From Bacteroidales bacterium UBA5342 (lineage in GTDB: Bacteria > Bacteroidota > Bacteroidia > Bacteroidales > UBA5342): a stretch of 24,215 nt of DNA. Positions 7,389 through 15,972 of the stretch are shown piece by piece. The stretch is taken from NCBI GenBank assembly GCA_002408065.1, contig DHQI01000048.1:1-24215 (forward strand). The letters run 5' to 3'. The notes below the pieces were generated by a model. It was not told the origin of the DNA and did no database searches. It worked only from the letters and a program-made list of their open reading frames with translations. Made by a program: the position numbers and the translations under genes. The first letter of the stretch is position 1; each line of letters starts with the position of its first letter.

Positions 7389-8576
7389 TTATACATTTTC
7401 TATAATATTTACAACTTGACTTGTCAATAATTCTTTATCATATTTATCCTCCGCTAACTTTCTCGAATTAAGCCCCATATCATTTATCTTCTGTGGTGAC
7501 TCACTCCAATCAGCTAACAAGTCTGCTAATTCTTGCGGCTTTTTAACATTGACATATGCTCCACATCTTGCACACTCTACCTCATCCTTAATCCAACCTT
7601 TAAAATTAACTATAACTGGCTTTTGAGCTGCTAATGTATCAAAATACTTATTTGCAGAATTTGTCTCAAAAATTTTAAGATCAGCAACAGAAACAACAGA
7701 ACAAGCAGATAAATTTACCAGTCTCGATACTTTTTGCATACTATATGGTCCTAAAAATTTCACATTTGAAAGATCATACTCAACACAAAGGTTTTGAAGT
7801 CGTTCTCTTTCTGAACCATCACCAACTAATAAAAAAACAATGTCTTTATTATCTTTCAACAGTTTGGCAGAATCAATTATATAGTCAAGCCCATTAACAC
7901 GCCCCATAGCTCCAAAATGGATAGCGTAGAATTTATCCTTTTCTAAATCAAATTCTTCATAAGTAACTGGTTCAATATCTCTAGAATAAAAAGCTTTATT
8001 TTTAGACATATTAGGAATAACCCTTATTTTTTTTGAGTCTATACCTTTAGATATAATATGTTCTCTCATTCCAATAGAGAGAGCAACAATCTGAGCAGCT
8101 CCGTCATAAATAGTTTTCTCTAAATAATAAACCATCTTTTGCAAAAACTTATTATTAATAGCTCCCATACTAATAGGTACATCAGGCCATAAATCTCTTA
8201 CCTCAAAGACAAAATCTTTTCCATTAAACCATTTAAGAAATAATGCAGTTATACCAACCGATAATGGTGTTGATGTGGCATAAACAAGATCAACACCTAC
8301 TTCTTTTCTTGCAACTACATAAGACTTAATCATAAACTGAAAAAAAGATTTCATTCTCTGTGCAATACTTAGCCTGTTGTTATAAATATTATTTACATAG
8401 TAAACATTAATCCCATCAACGACTTCTTCTTCAGTAGCATTAGTCTTGTTATCACGAGCAGTAACCATCACCACCTGATGACCAGCGTCAATTAATGCCC
8501 TACAAATCCAATAAGATCTTGTGCCCCCTGCTTGTTTAGGGGTTTTAAAGTATTGATGTATATATAGTATCTTCAT
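7389..8576 (-). CDS. GT4-family glycosyltransferase, WbuB-like
   Basis: This cytoplasmic enzyme probably adds one sugar of the repeat unit from a nucleotide donor. The 395-residue product has the two-Rossmann GT-B fold of GT4: the N-terminal MKILYIHQYFKTPKQAGGTRSY glycine-rich start, FVFEVRDLWPD (about 122-132), and the C-terminal IHFGAMGRVNGLDYII, FLLVGDGSERERL and ANKYFDTLAAQKPVIVN segments that form the donor site. The overall pattern resembles the WbuB/fucosamine-transferase group of O-antigen loci. The acceptor and sugar are unknown. It is followed after 63 nt by the GNAT gene, and the DNA is AT-rich as in the rest of the central cassette. Confidence 0.9.
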   Translation of the reverse strand: MKILYIHQYFKTPKQAGGTRSYWICRALIDAGHQVVMVTARDNKTNATEEEVVDGINVYYVNNIYNNRLSIAQRMKSFFQFMIKSYVVARKEVGVDLVYATSTPLSVGITALFLKWFNGKDFVFEVRDLWPDVPISMGAINNKFLQKMVYYLEKTIYDGAAQIVALSIGMREHIISKGIDSKKIRVIPNMSKNKAFYSRDIEPVTYEEFDLEKDKFYAIHFGAMGRVNGLDYIIDSAKLLKDNKDIVFLLVGDGSERERLQNLCVEYDLSNVKFLGPYSMQKVSRLVNLSACSVVSVADLKIFETNSANKYFDTLAAQKPVIVNFKGWIKDEVECARCGAYVNVKKPQELADLLADWSESPQKINDMGLNSRKLAEDKYDKELLTSQVVNIIENV

Positions 8577-8664
8577 ATTAGTGCTGTTTAAGCTTTATTT
8601 TGCATTGGTATCCCTAAACAAAATCATTTCAGAACTTCTATCTAAAATAAATAAAGAGAAATTA

Positions 8665-9795
8665 TTAAAAATCACATGCTAAATTGTATAAGCTAACTGT
8701 TTTTTCTTGAATAGTATCCCAAGTGTATTCTTTCTTCACCTTTTCCCACTCAATTTTATTATTCTCGATCTTAGTAAGCACTGATTTTTCATTCTTTATG
8801 ATTTCTAATATCAGGTCAAACTCTTCAAGTCTATGAATGTCAAACACCCAACCTATATTTCCAAATGTAAATGGATCTCGTAATCCTCCTACATTGGATA
8901 CAATAAGCGGTTTTTCCATTTCTATAGCAGATAAAAGCACGCCACTTTGAGAGACTTTACGATAAGGCAAAACAATAACACTTGATATTTTGAGAAATGC
9001 ATTAAACTCTTCATTTGACAAATACTTACTAAATGTCAAGATATTAGAAGAAGTACATAATTCCTCATACTCATTATTAATACCCGCAATTATCAACGTA
9101 CTATCTTCATCATTTCCACATACCTTATTCCAACTATTAATAAGTATGTCCACCCCTTTACTCTTATGCTGTCGTCCGATAGCTAAAAAAACCGTTTTAT
9201 CTTTTAAATCATGTTCGAGGACTAAATCAGTTATTATCTGATCAACTTCAACTTCATCAGTATCATAAGCTATTAAACCGTGAGGTATAACATTCAACTT
9301 TTCATCTGCAGTAGGACATAACGCTACCAATTCATCTTTAGATCTTTCAGTATGCGTAATCAAGTAATCTACTTCACTATACAATTTTGTATAAATATAT
9401 ACATCTCCCTTTTTTAAACTATGTGGCAAAACATTATGTGCAGTATAAATTATTTTTGTTTTAGGTGAAAATATTCTCAATAATTTCATAAAAATGAAAT
9501 CAACATAAGGTACTTTACACCATTGTATATGAATGGCTCCTGGCTTTTCTTGTAAAATCAGTAATAAGGTTCGAATAAGAGAATAAACATAAGAGAAAAT
9601 CTTACATAATCCTTTTTTTTCATGGTACTTAAACAAAGGATAGACTTTGATCTGTGATAAAGGCTTATAATTATAATTTGTACTACACAAGTATGAAGCG
9701 TCAACACTATCATCTATCCCATTAAGTAGACCATAATCATAAAGAGCTAAATTCCCATACGACATGGGATCTATATAAAAAATTTTATTTATCAT
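8665..9795 (-). CDS. GT4-family glycosyltransferase
   Basis: The 376-residue product has a GT-B fold with the C-terminal GT4 signature VFLAIGRQHKSKGVDILINSW (about 205-225), a TLIIAGI strand and a nucleotide-sugar-binding helix in SGVLLSAIEMEKPLIVSNVGG (about 286-306). The classical E-x7-E motif is altered (first Glu position occupied by QSGV), as seen in several GT4 members. The N-terminal half is poorly conserved (MINKIFYIDPMSYGNLALYDYG) and probably binds the acceptor. It stands in series with three other glycosyltransferases and presumably adds one residue to the lipid-linked unit. The donor is not recognisable. Confidence 0.87.
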   Translation of the reverse strand: MINKIFYIDPMSYGNLALYDYGLLNGIDDSVDASYLCSTNYNYKPLSQIKVYPLFKYHEKKGLCKIFSYVYSLIRTLLLILQEKPGAIHIQWCKVPYVDFIFMKLLRIFSPKTKIIYTAHNVLPHSLKKGDVYIYTKLYSEVDYLITHTERSKDELVALCPTADEKLNVIPHGLIAYDTDEVEVDQIITDLVLEHDLKDKTVFLAIGRQHKSKGVDILINSWNKVCGNDEDSTLIIAGINNEYEELCTSSNILTFSKYLSNEEFNAFLKISSVIVLPYRKVSQSGVLLSAIEMEKPLIVSNVGGLRDPFTFGNIGWVFDIHRLEEFDLILEIIKNEKSVLTKIENNKIEWEKVKKEYTWDTIQEKTVSLYNLACDF

Positions 9796-9924
9796 TATAA
9801 ATTGATTAGTGTGTGTATGTATATAATATTCGTCCTCCTTTCATAACCTATCACCTATAGGGAATCTTACCACATACCTCAGCACGCCATTTAAAGAAGT
9901 CTAAAGAACAACTTTAGAATAAAG

Positions 9925-11022
9925 CTATTTGTTATAAATCTCAAGCGTTTGTTTGGTCATATTCTTTATTGTAAACCTATGGGTCATTAACTTAGTATTA
10001 AGTGATAGTCTACTCAGTTGTTCTTTATCTGTAGACAAACGATAAATAGATTCTACAAAACCAAATACATCACCATAATTAATAAGTATACCATTTGTAT
10101 TATTTTCAATTATTTCTGGCAAACCTCCTACCTTAGAGGCGATAGATACCACACCATATTGTGCTGCTTCTAACACCACTAAACCAAATGTTTCCACAAC
10201 AGAAGGAACAATTAAAATATCAGCATCAAGAAGCATATCAGAAGCCTGGGCTTTAAACCCATGATATATTACTTTTAAGGGATACTTTGCTTGTAAAGCA
10301 TTCACATCATCTTCAAACTTACCTGTACCATAGATATTAAACCTGACATTAAGTAATGGATACTTATCTATAAATGCAGAAACAATATCACAAAAGAAAT
10401 CAATCCCCTTCTCACGTTCTAATCGCCCTACAAAAGAAACCTGAATTAACTCTTTGGACTTTATACTTGGAGCAATTTCATCGTACCTAATAGCATTATA
10501 AACCGTATGTATCTTCTTAGGGCAAATAAGGGCTTGCTTACTATACGAATTTTTTGTAAAATTCGAGACTGCAATAATTTGAGACCCCATAAATGCACTT
10601 AAATCGTTAAATCTATAAAACGATTTAGCTTTATTATTTTTCAAAAAACCTTTAGGTAAAATACCATGAATCGTCATAATATGCTTACGCCATTTAAAAG
10701 ATAAAAGTTGACATAACTTAACAATCGTATTTAGTCGGTAACCATTGGTATGTAAAATACTTATCCCTTCTTCCCTTATATAGGTATTAATAGCCTTTAC
10801 AACTTTAAGATCAAATGCCTTATCAAAAACAAAGGTTTTGTGTTTTATATTTAACTCAACGCATTGCTCTATTACCCAACGATTAGGTACTCTATCCTCG
10901 ATAGGGCATATTATCACAACATCGTAGCCTTGCAACTGAAGGCCATATGCCAAATTAACACAGTAAGTACTTATACCTCCGTATTTAGAACTCTCAGCAA
11001 AAATGGCAATTTTATTTTTCAT
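9925..11022 (-). CDS. GT4-family glycosyltransferase
   Basis: This is the most canonical of the three GT4 enzymes. The 365-residue product starts with KIAIFAESSKYGGISTYCVNLAYGL (acceptor-side glycine loop), then ILHTNGYRLN. The C-terminal domain has VSFVGRLEREKGIDFF (about 196-211), NIYGTGKFEDDV, and a complete E-x7-E motif in ETFGLVVLE (about 278-286) followed by AAQYGVVSIASKVGGLPEII. It is a retaining transferase acting on the cytoplasmic face. The intergenic regions on both sides (about 80 and 130 nt) show no clear promoter. Confidence 0.92.
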   Translation of the reverse strand: MKNKIAIFAESSKYGGISTYCVNLAYGLQLQGYDVVIICPIEDRVPNRWVIEQCVELNIKHKTFVFDKAFDLKVVKAINTYIREEGISILHTNGYRLNTIVKLCQLLSFKWRKHIMTIHGILPKGFLKNNKAKSFYRFNDLSAFMGSQIIAVSNFTKNSYSKQALICPKKIHTVYNAIRYDEIAPSIKSKELIQVSFVGRLEREKGIDFFCDIVSAFIDKYPLLNVRFNIYGTGKFEDDVNALQAKYPLKVIYHGFKAQASDMLLDADILIVPSVVETFGLVVLEAAQYGVVSIASKVGGLPEIIENNTNGILINYGDVFGFVESIYRLSTDKEQLSRLSLNTKLMTHRFTIKNMTKQTLEIYNK

Positions 11023-11105
11023 TAAGACTTCTTAATAACTTTAATGATTTTCCTTCTATAATACTTTATATAGCAATAAATTCTCTTCTATTTTTGAAAA
11101 CGATA

Positions 11106-11984
11106 TTACTCTCGTATTTTTTTAAACACATTAGAAATTTTCGCAAAAAATAAAAAAAATCTTATACTTAAAGCTCCTAACAAAATGATAAACTTAGAAG
11201 TCCCAATATAATTGGAATAATAATATTTTTCACTTTTAAATAAAAGAAACAATTTAGCTTTATTTTGAAAATATTTATTTACCGATGCCCCATCAAAATG
11301 TACAATCTGCACATCTGGAAGATAATACATCCTTTGATCAATATCTTTTAACCTTTCAGCTAATATTTGTTCCTCTGAATACAAAAAAGTGTTTTCGTCA
11401 AACATATTTATAGCAACAAAACTACTGCTTCTTAACATTAGAAAGCATCCTGATAAAGTATAATAACAGCCCTCTCTAGCATCTGAAACTACAGGAAGAT
11501 TTATCGACGTTTTATTGAAAACTTTAAGAAAAGGATAAAAGAAGAAATAAAGTACATATTTCTTAACGAATGATATGTAATTATATGGATTCTGACTCTT
11601 CCCTTTTAAACTTATAACTTTAGGCCCTATGGCTGCAATATCTCTATTTTCTTCTAAATTTGCTATTAAAACCTCTACTACATTTTCATCTATTATCCTT
11701 ATGTCGGTATTGGAAAACAAAAGGTACTCCACCTGATGTTTTTCCAACAAGAAACGAGCCCCTAAATTGTTCGCCTTTGCATATCCTAAATTAGCGTTTG
11801 CATTTATGGTATATACCTTATCCAGTGTCGAAAGCCCTTCGGATAGCTCTACATACTCTTGCTTATCACAGCTATTATCTACCACCACAACAGTATAAGG
11901 CGTAGAAATCTTAACCAATTCATTCTTAATATAGGATAAGACTTCTTGGTGATTTTTATAATTTATGAGTACAATACCTAACAT
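11106..11984 (-). CDS. GT2-family glycosyltransferase (rhamnosyltransferase-like)
   Basis: The 292-residue product has the GT-A fold motifs of GT2: GIVLINYKNH at the start, YTVVVVDNSCD (about 30-40), NANLGYAKANNLGARFLL (about 63-80), the metal-binding SNTDIRI (about 91-97), and a late FDENTFLYSEEQILAERLK (catalytic acid region, ED-like). The C-terminal 60 residues hold a hydrophobic stretch (FIILLGALSIRFFLFFA) that probably anchors it to the membrane. This arrangement is typical of WbbL-like enzymes, though the donor cannot be read. It starts 3 nt after the stop of the flippase gene, so the two are translated together. Confidence 0.9.
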   Translation of the reverse strand: MLGIVLINYKNHQEVLSYIKNELVKISTPYTVVVVDNSCDKQEYVELSEGLSTLDKVYTINANANLGYAKANNLGARFLLEKHQVEYLLFSNTDIRIIDENVVEVLIANLEENRDIAAIGPKVISLKGKSQNPYNYISFVKKYVLYFFFYPFLKVFNKTSINLPVVSDAREGCYYTLSGCFLMLRSSSFVAINMFDENTFLYSEEQILAERLKDIDQRMYYLPDVQIVHFDGASVNKYFQNKAKLFLLFKSEKYYYSNYIGTSKFIILLGALSIRFFLFFAKISNVFKKIRE

Positions 11985-11987
11985 AGA

Positions 11988-13511
11988 TTATTTTTTTATC
12001 ATACCACGCAATTCTCTAAACGAAACAACTTTAAAAAACTGCAATAATAGTGTGTAAATCAGGAAGAAAATGCCTGTTTCGAGCATCATAACTAGTATAG
12101 AATTAAGCTTAACATTATCAACAATAAGCATGTTTTCTAGGTGTGTAAAGTACAACAGTGTCACAGGGATAATGGATAATAGCGTTGGCACAATAAAAGA
12201 CTTAAACACCTTAAATGAATTTAGGTCAAGGATTTTACTATTAAAGTAGAAATAATAAAAAGAGATCTGAATGACAATATAAATAAGGTAGGCAATAACA
12301 GCAGAGCCAACGGCGAAATACTTACACAAAATTATATTTGCCAATAATGATATCACACAAGAAATGGCACTACTCACCACTAACATTCGTGTTTTTCCGG
12401 TAGCCAAAACGATACTTGATACAGGACTGTTGTGTAGCAGTAGTACAATGGTTACCATCCAAATTATAAGCCATTGATACAAATGTGTGTATTCGAGACC
12501 TACATATATGGCTAATAATGATTTAGCATTAATTACAATTGGCATGGTCAATGCGATGGCTAATATACTTGTGTACTTAGTCCCATTATAAGCCACGCTA
12601 CGCAGTTGTTGAATATCATTAGCTTCTACAATTTTTGCCATTTTAGGCAACAAAATGGAAATAAGAGCCCCACCTATAGATATTGCAAACATGGGGAAGA
12701 CCTCGAGTATGCGGTAGTCGCTTAAAACCGATATACCATCTAAAGAAAACATACCTAAAACAAGTGGCCGCGACTGAGAGGCCGTAAATTGAAAAATGGA
12801 CATGGCCAGAATGGCCACACTGTATTTAAACACCACATTGAAGTCTCGCCAATAAAATGCTGGAATGATAGAGGTAATCAGCCCTTTTCTTAAACAGGTA
12901 GTAAGATAAGGAATAAGCACAAAAACATTAACGATCGTGAATAATAGAAAATACGTTTGAATGGTCCATGATAAATTGACTGTAAATAATACGAGCCCCA
13001 AGTTTAACAGGCTTCTTATCGACAGCATCTTTTGAGTAAAGCCAATTTGTTCATTAGCAATAAGCAATTGATTAAAAACCAAAGTCACCCAACTGGCAAC
13101 AGAGAAAGCCGCCATGATATAGAGAAGAGATCGAAGGGTTAAGAACTGACTATCAGTTATATTAAACACACCCCGCCCCCAAAAAGCCAACGAAAGCAGA
13201 ATAACGGCATTGATAATTCCAATACCCGTGTACACCGTAAGATTAGTGCGTACCACGCGATTAAGTAAACTAAACTTTTTGCTTTCTATCCATTGAGAAA
13301 AGAACTTAACTGCACCAACGTTTATCCCCATATTTAACAACTGCATATAGGCATTGGTCGAAATAGCCAGAGTGATAATACCATATTCAACTCTACCAAA
13401 ATAAACCAACAACAAAGGAATAGTAAAGAACTTTAGACCTGCATCAAGCACTTTGGACACTACATTCCAGACAAAAGAGCCGAAATAATATTTTACTGAT
13501 GTGTTACTCAT
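11988..13511 (-). CDS. wzx: Wzx-like oligosaccharide flippase (MOP superfamily)
   Basis: This multi-pass inner-membrane protein of 507 residues flips the undecaprenyl-linked repeat unit to the periplasm. Roughly a dozen or more hydrophobic segments run through the whole length, with the usual N-terminal pattern (VSKVLDAGLKFFTIPLLLVYFGRVEYGI, then TLAISTNAYMQLLNMGINVGAVKFFS), in which the acidic and Gly-rich loops match the polysaccharide-synthesis MOP group. As is usual for Wzx, no catalytic motif exists. It is followed by the GT2 gene after 3 nt and preceded by the FrhB-like gene by about 50 nt, where a small inverted repeat lies. The assignment rests on topology and position; Wzx sequences diverge strongly. 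Confidence 0.88.
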   Translation of the reverse strand: MSNTSVKYYFGSFVWNVVSKVLDAGLKFFTIPLLLVYFGRVEYGIITLAISTNAYMQLLNMGINVGAVKFFSQWIESKKFSLLNRVVRTNLTVYTGIGIINAVILLSLAFWGRGVFNITDSQFLTLRSLLYIMAAFSVASWVTLVFNQLLIANEQIGFTQKMLSIRSLLNLGLVLFTVNLSWTIQTYFLLFTIVNVFVLIPYLTTCLRKGLITSIIPAFYWRDFNVVFKYSVAILAMSIFQFTASQSRPLVLGMFSLDGISVLSDYRILEVFPMFAISIGGALISILLPKMAKIVEANDIQQLRSVAYNGTKYTSILAIALTMPIVINAKSLLAIYVGLEYTHLYQWLIIWMVTIVLLLHNSPVSSIVLATGKTRMLVVSSAISCVISLLANIILCKYFAVGSAVIAYLIYIVIQISFYYFYFNSKILDLNSFKVFKSFIVPTLLSIIPVTLLYFTHLENMLIVDNVKLNSILVMMLETGIFFLIYTLLLQFFKVVSFRELRGMIKK

Positions 13512-13525
13512 GTATTCTAGTAATA

Positions 13526-13564
13526 AAAATGCTTATTTGAACCAGTTCAATCAAAATGCTTATT
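13526..13564. repeat. Inverted repeat flanked by 12-bp direct repeats
   Basis: AAAATGCTTATT occurs at 13526-13537 and again at 13553-13564. Between them lies the inverted repeat TTGAACCAGTTCAA (13537-13550; 6-bp arms). The second copy covers the stop codon of the FrhB-like gene. It may be an mRNA hairpin between two co-transcribed genes or a trace of a small duplication. Confidence 0.5.
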
Positions 13565-14750
13565 ATTTAGTAAAAACCCTTTTGGATGTACCAATAAAAT
13601 TACTAATTCCTGACTTAAGGTTGGCCTTGAATATATTCCTGAGAATAGAAAGTCCCTTAAAGTGTAGCAAGAAAGCAGATGACAACTGTACAGGTAAAAT
13701 TCTATAAGCCACAACTTTTCTTCTTTCGTGCTGATAACGCTGCACTTGTTCAATATCTTTAAGAGAGTACTGTTTATTAACAATAAACTTATCCTGTAAA
13801 GCTTTATTGAACAAATCAAGCCCTTCGGTCGTTCTGCACAACACAAAGCTACGTCCATCCTCCTCAGTGAAATCGGGATAACCATCTTTAGTGCTCCAAG
13901 AATCTCCCACAGCCACATCGGCTAATAAGCCGATGCCATCTGGACATATCTTACACCTCATACCAAGGTGTTTGCAAAGTACATTTCCCCAACTGTCGTT
14001 ATACGAAAGCTTAAAATCAGAACCATCATTAAATGCAACTTTAAATTGTCCAGGCCAACCATTCCCTCTATAGTTGATATTTGTAGCTTTTGCATTGGTA
14101 TTAGCCATATCAATAATAGCTTCAGTTCCTTTATAGCTAGGCATACCAGCGCAAAATAAGGCGATTCTATAATAAATGCGATGCTTGTATTCGGGATAAC
14201 GCTGAATAAAGTTATTAATCCCCGCAATATCACAAGGTTTTCCAATAAAGGCATAGGTGTCTTTATTACTATCCAATATGATCTTAATACGGTTAAATAC
14301 AGCTGCAGGTGCATATCTTGAGGCACAATTATTAAGCACTTCTTGACGCGTCTTTGATACACTCAATTCATTATAAAGATGAGACTCTTGCATTTTGCCA
14401 ACATGCAGGATTCCATCTACCATCTTTTTTTCTAAAAGATAAATTGCCAGAGTTGAGATAATCCCCCCAGATGAAGCTCTGTGTCTGATAACTTTGTCAG
14501 CAGACCAAGCTTCTGACACATTAAGCACAGATCCCCATACGCTTTTTACTTTCCCTGATACATTAATGCCTGGACAAACCTGTTCTATCGTTTTCTGATC
14601 TTCTTTCGATAAGATTGTTTTGAACACCGGTTCGTAAAATCCTTTGGTATTAATTTTCATTTCACATTTTTCTTTCGAAAGAACGCTTTCACACAAACCA
14701 CAACCTAAACACATGTTGTGTTTCAATATTTTATCAATCTTGTTAGCCAT
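13563..14750 (-). CDS. FrhB-like iron-sulfur protein (coenzyme F420 hydrogenase/dehydrogenase beta-subunit family)
   Basis: The 395-residue product begins with a ferredoxin-like cluster motif CxxCxxC-x8-C (Cys14, 17, 20, 29). The FrhB N and C domains follow, with RHRASSGGIISTLA (about 89-102), FIGKPCDIAGINNF (about 166-179), CAGMPSYKGT and a second cysteine pair in RCKICPDGIG (about 266-275) before ADVAVGDSWS. The family usually carries flavin and Fe-S clusters and hands electrons to partner enzymes. Members in exopolysaccharide loci are regularly found beside polysaccharide pyruvyl transferases, as here (7 nt apart). An actual role in glycan modification is inferred from that pairing only. 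The start ATG at 14750 places the first cysteines correctly. Confidence 0.88.
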   Translation of the reverse strand: MANKIDKILKHNMCLGCGLCESVLSKEKCEMKINTKGFYEPVFKTILSKEDQKTIEQVCPGINVSGKVKSVWGSVLNVSEAWSADKVIRHRASSGGIISTLAIYLLEKKMVDGILHVGKMQESHLYNELSVSKTRQEVLNNCASRYAPAAVFNRIKIILDSNKDTYAFIGKPCDIAGINNFIQRYPEYKHRIYYRIALFCAGMPSYKGTEAIIDMANTNAKATNINYRGNGWPGQFKVAFNDGSDFKLSYNDSWGNVLCKHLGMRCKICPDGIGLLADVAVGDSWSTKDGYPDFTEEDGRSFVLCRTTEGLDLFNKALQDKFIVNKQYSLKDIEQVQRYQHERRKVVAYRILPVQLSSAFLLHFKGLSILRNIFKANLKSGISNFIGTSKRVFTK

Positions 14751-14757
14751 AGATAAT

Positions 14758-15972
14758 CTATTCTTTTACAATATTGAGCAAAACAGCTTTTAGTTCAACC
14801 CTACGTTGTTGTATCAAAACATCCATCGTCTTAGCTATTTCAGATTTCAACACCTCTCTATTTTCAAAAGCAGCTACCAGATTCTGCATAATGGTGCTGG
14901 CTTCTTCTGCCACCATATCCCCCATATTAGCATACTTAAGGGTTTGTTTGTATAGTCCGTTAAACTTTCGGCTATAAGCTAGTGGAAACACGGGTACTTT
15001 TGACGAAAATGCAGCAATTGTTGCGTGCATACGAGCTCCCGTAAAAAAATCTAAGCCTGAAATATATCCCTTGGCAGCTATTGGATCTAAAAAGAAAGGT
15101 GACAGTACCAGTTGATCATTTGCATACTCCTCTACCAGAGTATTAGATATTTCATAATCATTCTCTATATGAGAATACTCGTGCACTACGTGTGGTACAA
15201 GGTGTAGCTTTACATTAGGTTGTGCTAAAAAGAAACCTATAATCTCACGTGAAAGTTCTTTATAGTCTAACTTTAAGTTAAACTGATTATCTTGAGTATA
15301 ACCACCATACCAAAGTAATGATGAAATATTTAATCCTACATTAATGAAGTCATCAGAGAAATTCACAGTTTTGAATGGCATAAAGAAGGCCATATCTACG
15401 CTTTCAGAACATGCTTTCTGTTTAGTGTTTTCCTTAATAAAACTGTAGCTGGTTTCATCCCTTGCAAAAACATACTCGGCCTTATTGATACTTTTTACTG
15501 CTTGCTTATGTATCTTAGAGTTTTTAAAAGGGCCAATTGTTTGAGGTAAAATTACGTATCTCTTACCAAGTAGCCTTGCAATAGTATTCTGAATATTAAT
15601 AGATTTAAACCTATCTACCCCATAAATATCAGCAAAACTATCACCACCACCTACATTAAATATTAAATCAAATTTAGGATATTTTAACACACTGGAAACT
15701 TGTTGTCTGTCCAACAAGAATTTGACAAAACTCTTAACATCATAAATGTTTATAGGATCAATATTGATGATATCAACATTATACTCACCAATTTTAACAC
15801 TATCGGTTCTTTTACCCTTATAGTCAATACTCAACATATAGTATATAGGCTTTAATTGTGTGTCTTGAAAGACTTCATCCAAAATTGCAAGTGTTGAATA
15901 AGCCAATGCACCCACACCTCTATTTCCATTATACAAATTAGCACCAAATATGGCAATATTAATATTATTCAT
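14758..15972 (-). CDS. Polysaccharide pyruvyl transferase family protein
   Basis: This enzyme likely adds a pyruvyl ketal from phosphoenolpyruvate to a sugar of the repeat unit, making it acidic. The 404-residue product shows the PS_pyruv_trans pattern: IAIFGANLYNGNRGVGALAYS at the N-terminus, FDLIFNVGGGDSFADIYG (nucleotide-fold glycine stretch), YVILPQTIGPF, HLVPHVVHEYSH, and the GARMHATIAAFSSKVPVFPLAYSRKF segment that contains the family R-M-H motif. The frame is open to a TTG at 16017. I chose the ATG at 15972 because it overlaps the upstream polymerase stop by 8 nt, a normal coupling, and because the conserved N-terminus begins there. It is followed after 7 nt by the FrhB-like gene. Confidence 0.88.
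   Translation of the reverse strand: MNNINIAIFGANLYNGNRGVGALAYSTLAILDEVFQDTQLKPIYYMLSIDYKGKRTDSVKIGEYNVDIINIDPINIYDVKSFVKFLLDRQQVSSVLKYPKFDLIFNVGGGDSFADIYGVDRFKSINIQNTIARLLGKRYVILPQTIGPFKNSKIHKQAVKSINKAEYVFARDETSYSFIKENTKQKACSESVDMAFFMPFKTVNFSDDFINVGLNISSLLWYGGYTQDNQFNLKLDYKELSREIIGFFLAQPNVKLHLVPHVVHEYSHIENDYEISNTLVEEYANDQLVLSPFFLDPIAAKGYISGLDFFTGARMHATIAAFSSKVPVFPLAYSRKFNGLYKQTLKYANMGDMVAEEASTIMQNLVAAFENREVLKSEIAKTMDVLIQQRRVELKAVLLNIVKE

Noticed and set aside
9900..9918. Hairpin TCTAAAG/CTTTAGA after the GT4 gene at 9925 as a terminator
   Set aside because: There is no T-run following it on the minus strand; a seven-base stem alone is not enough.
13547..14362. Two further minus-strand frames of over 120 codons overlapping the FrhB-like gene
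   Set aside because: They are out of phase with a clearly conserved protein and their translations match nothing recognisable.
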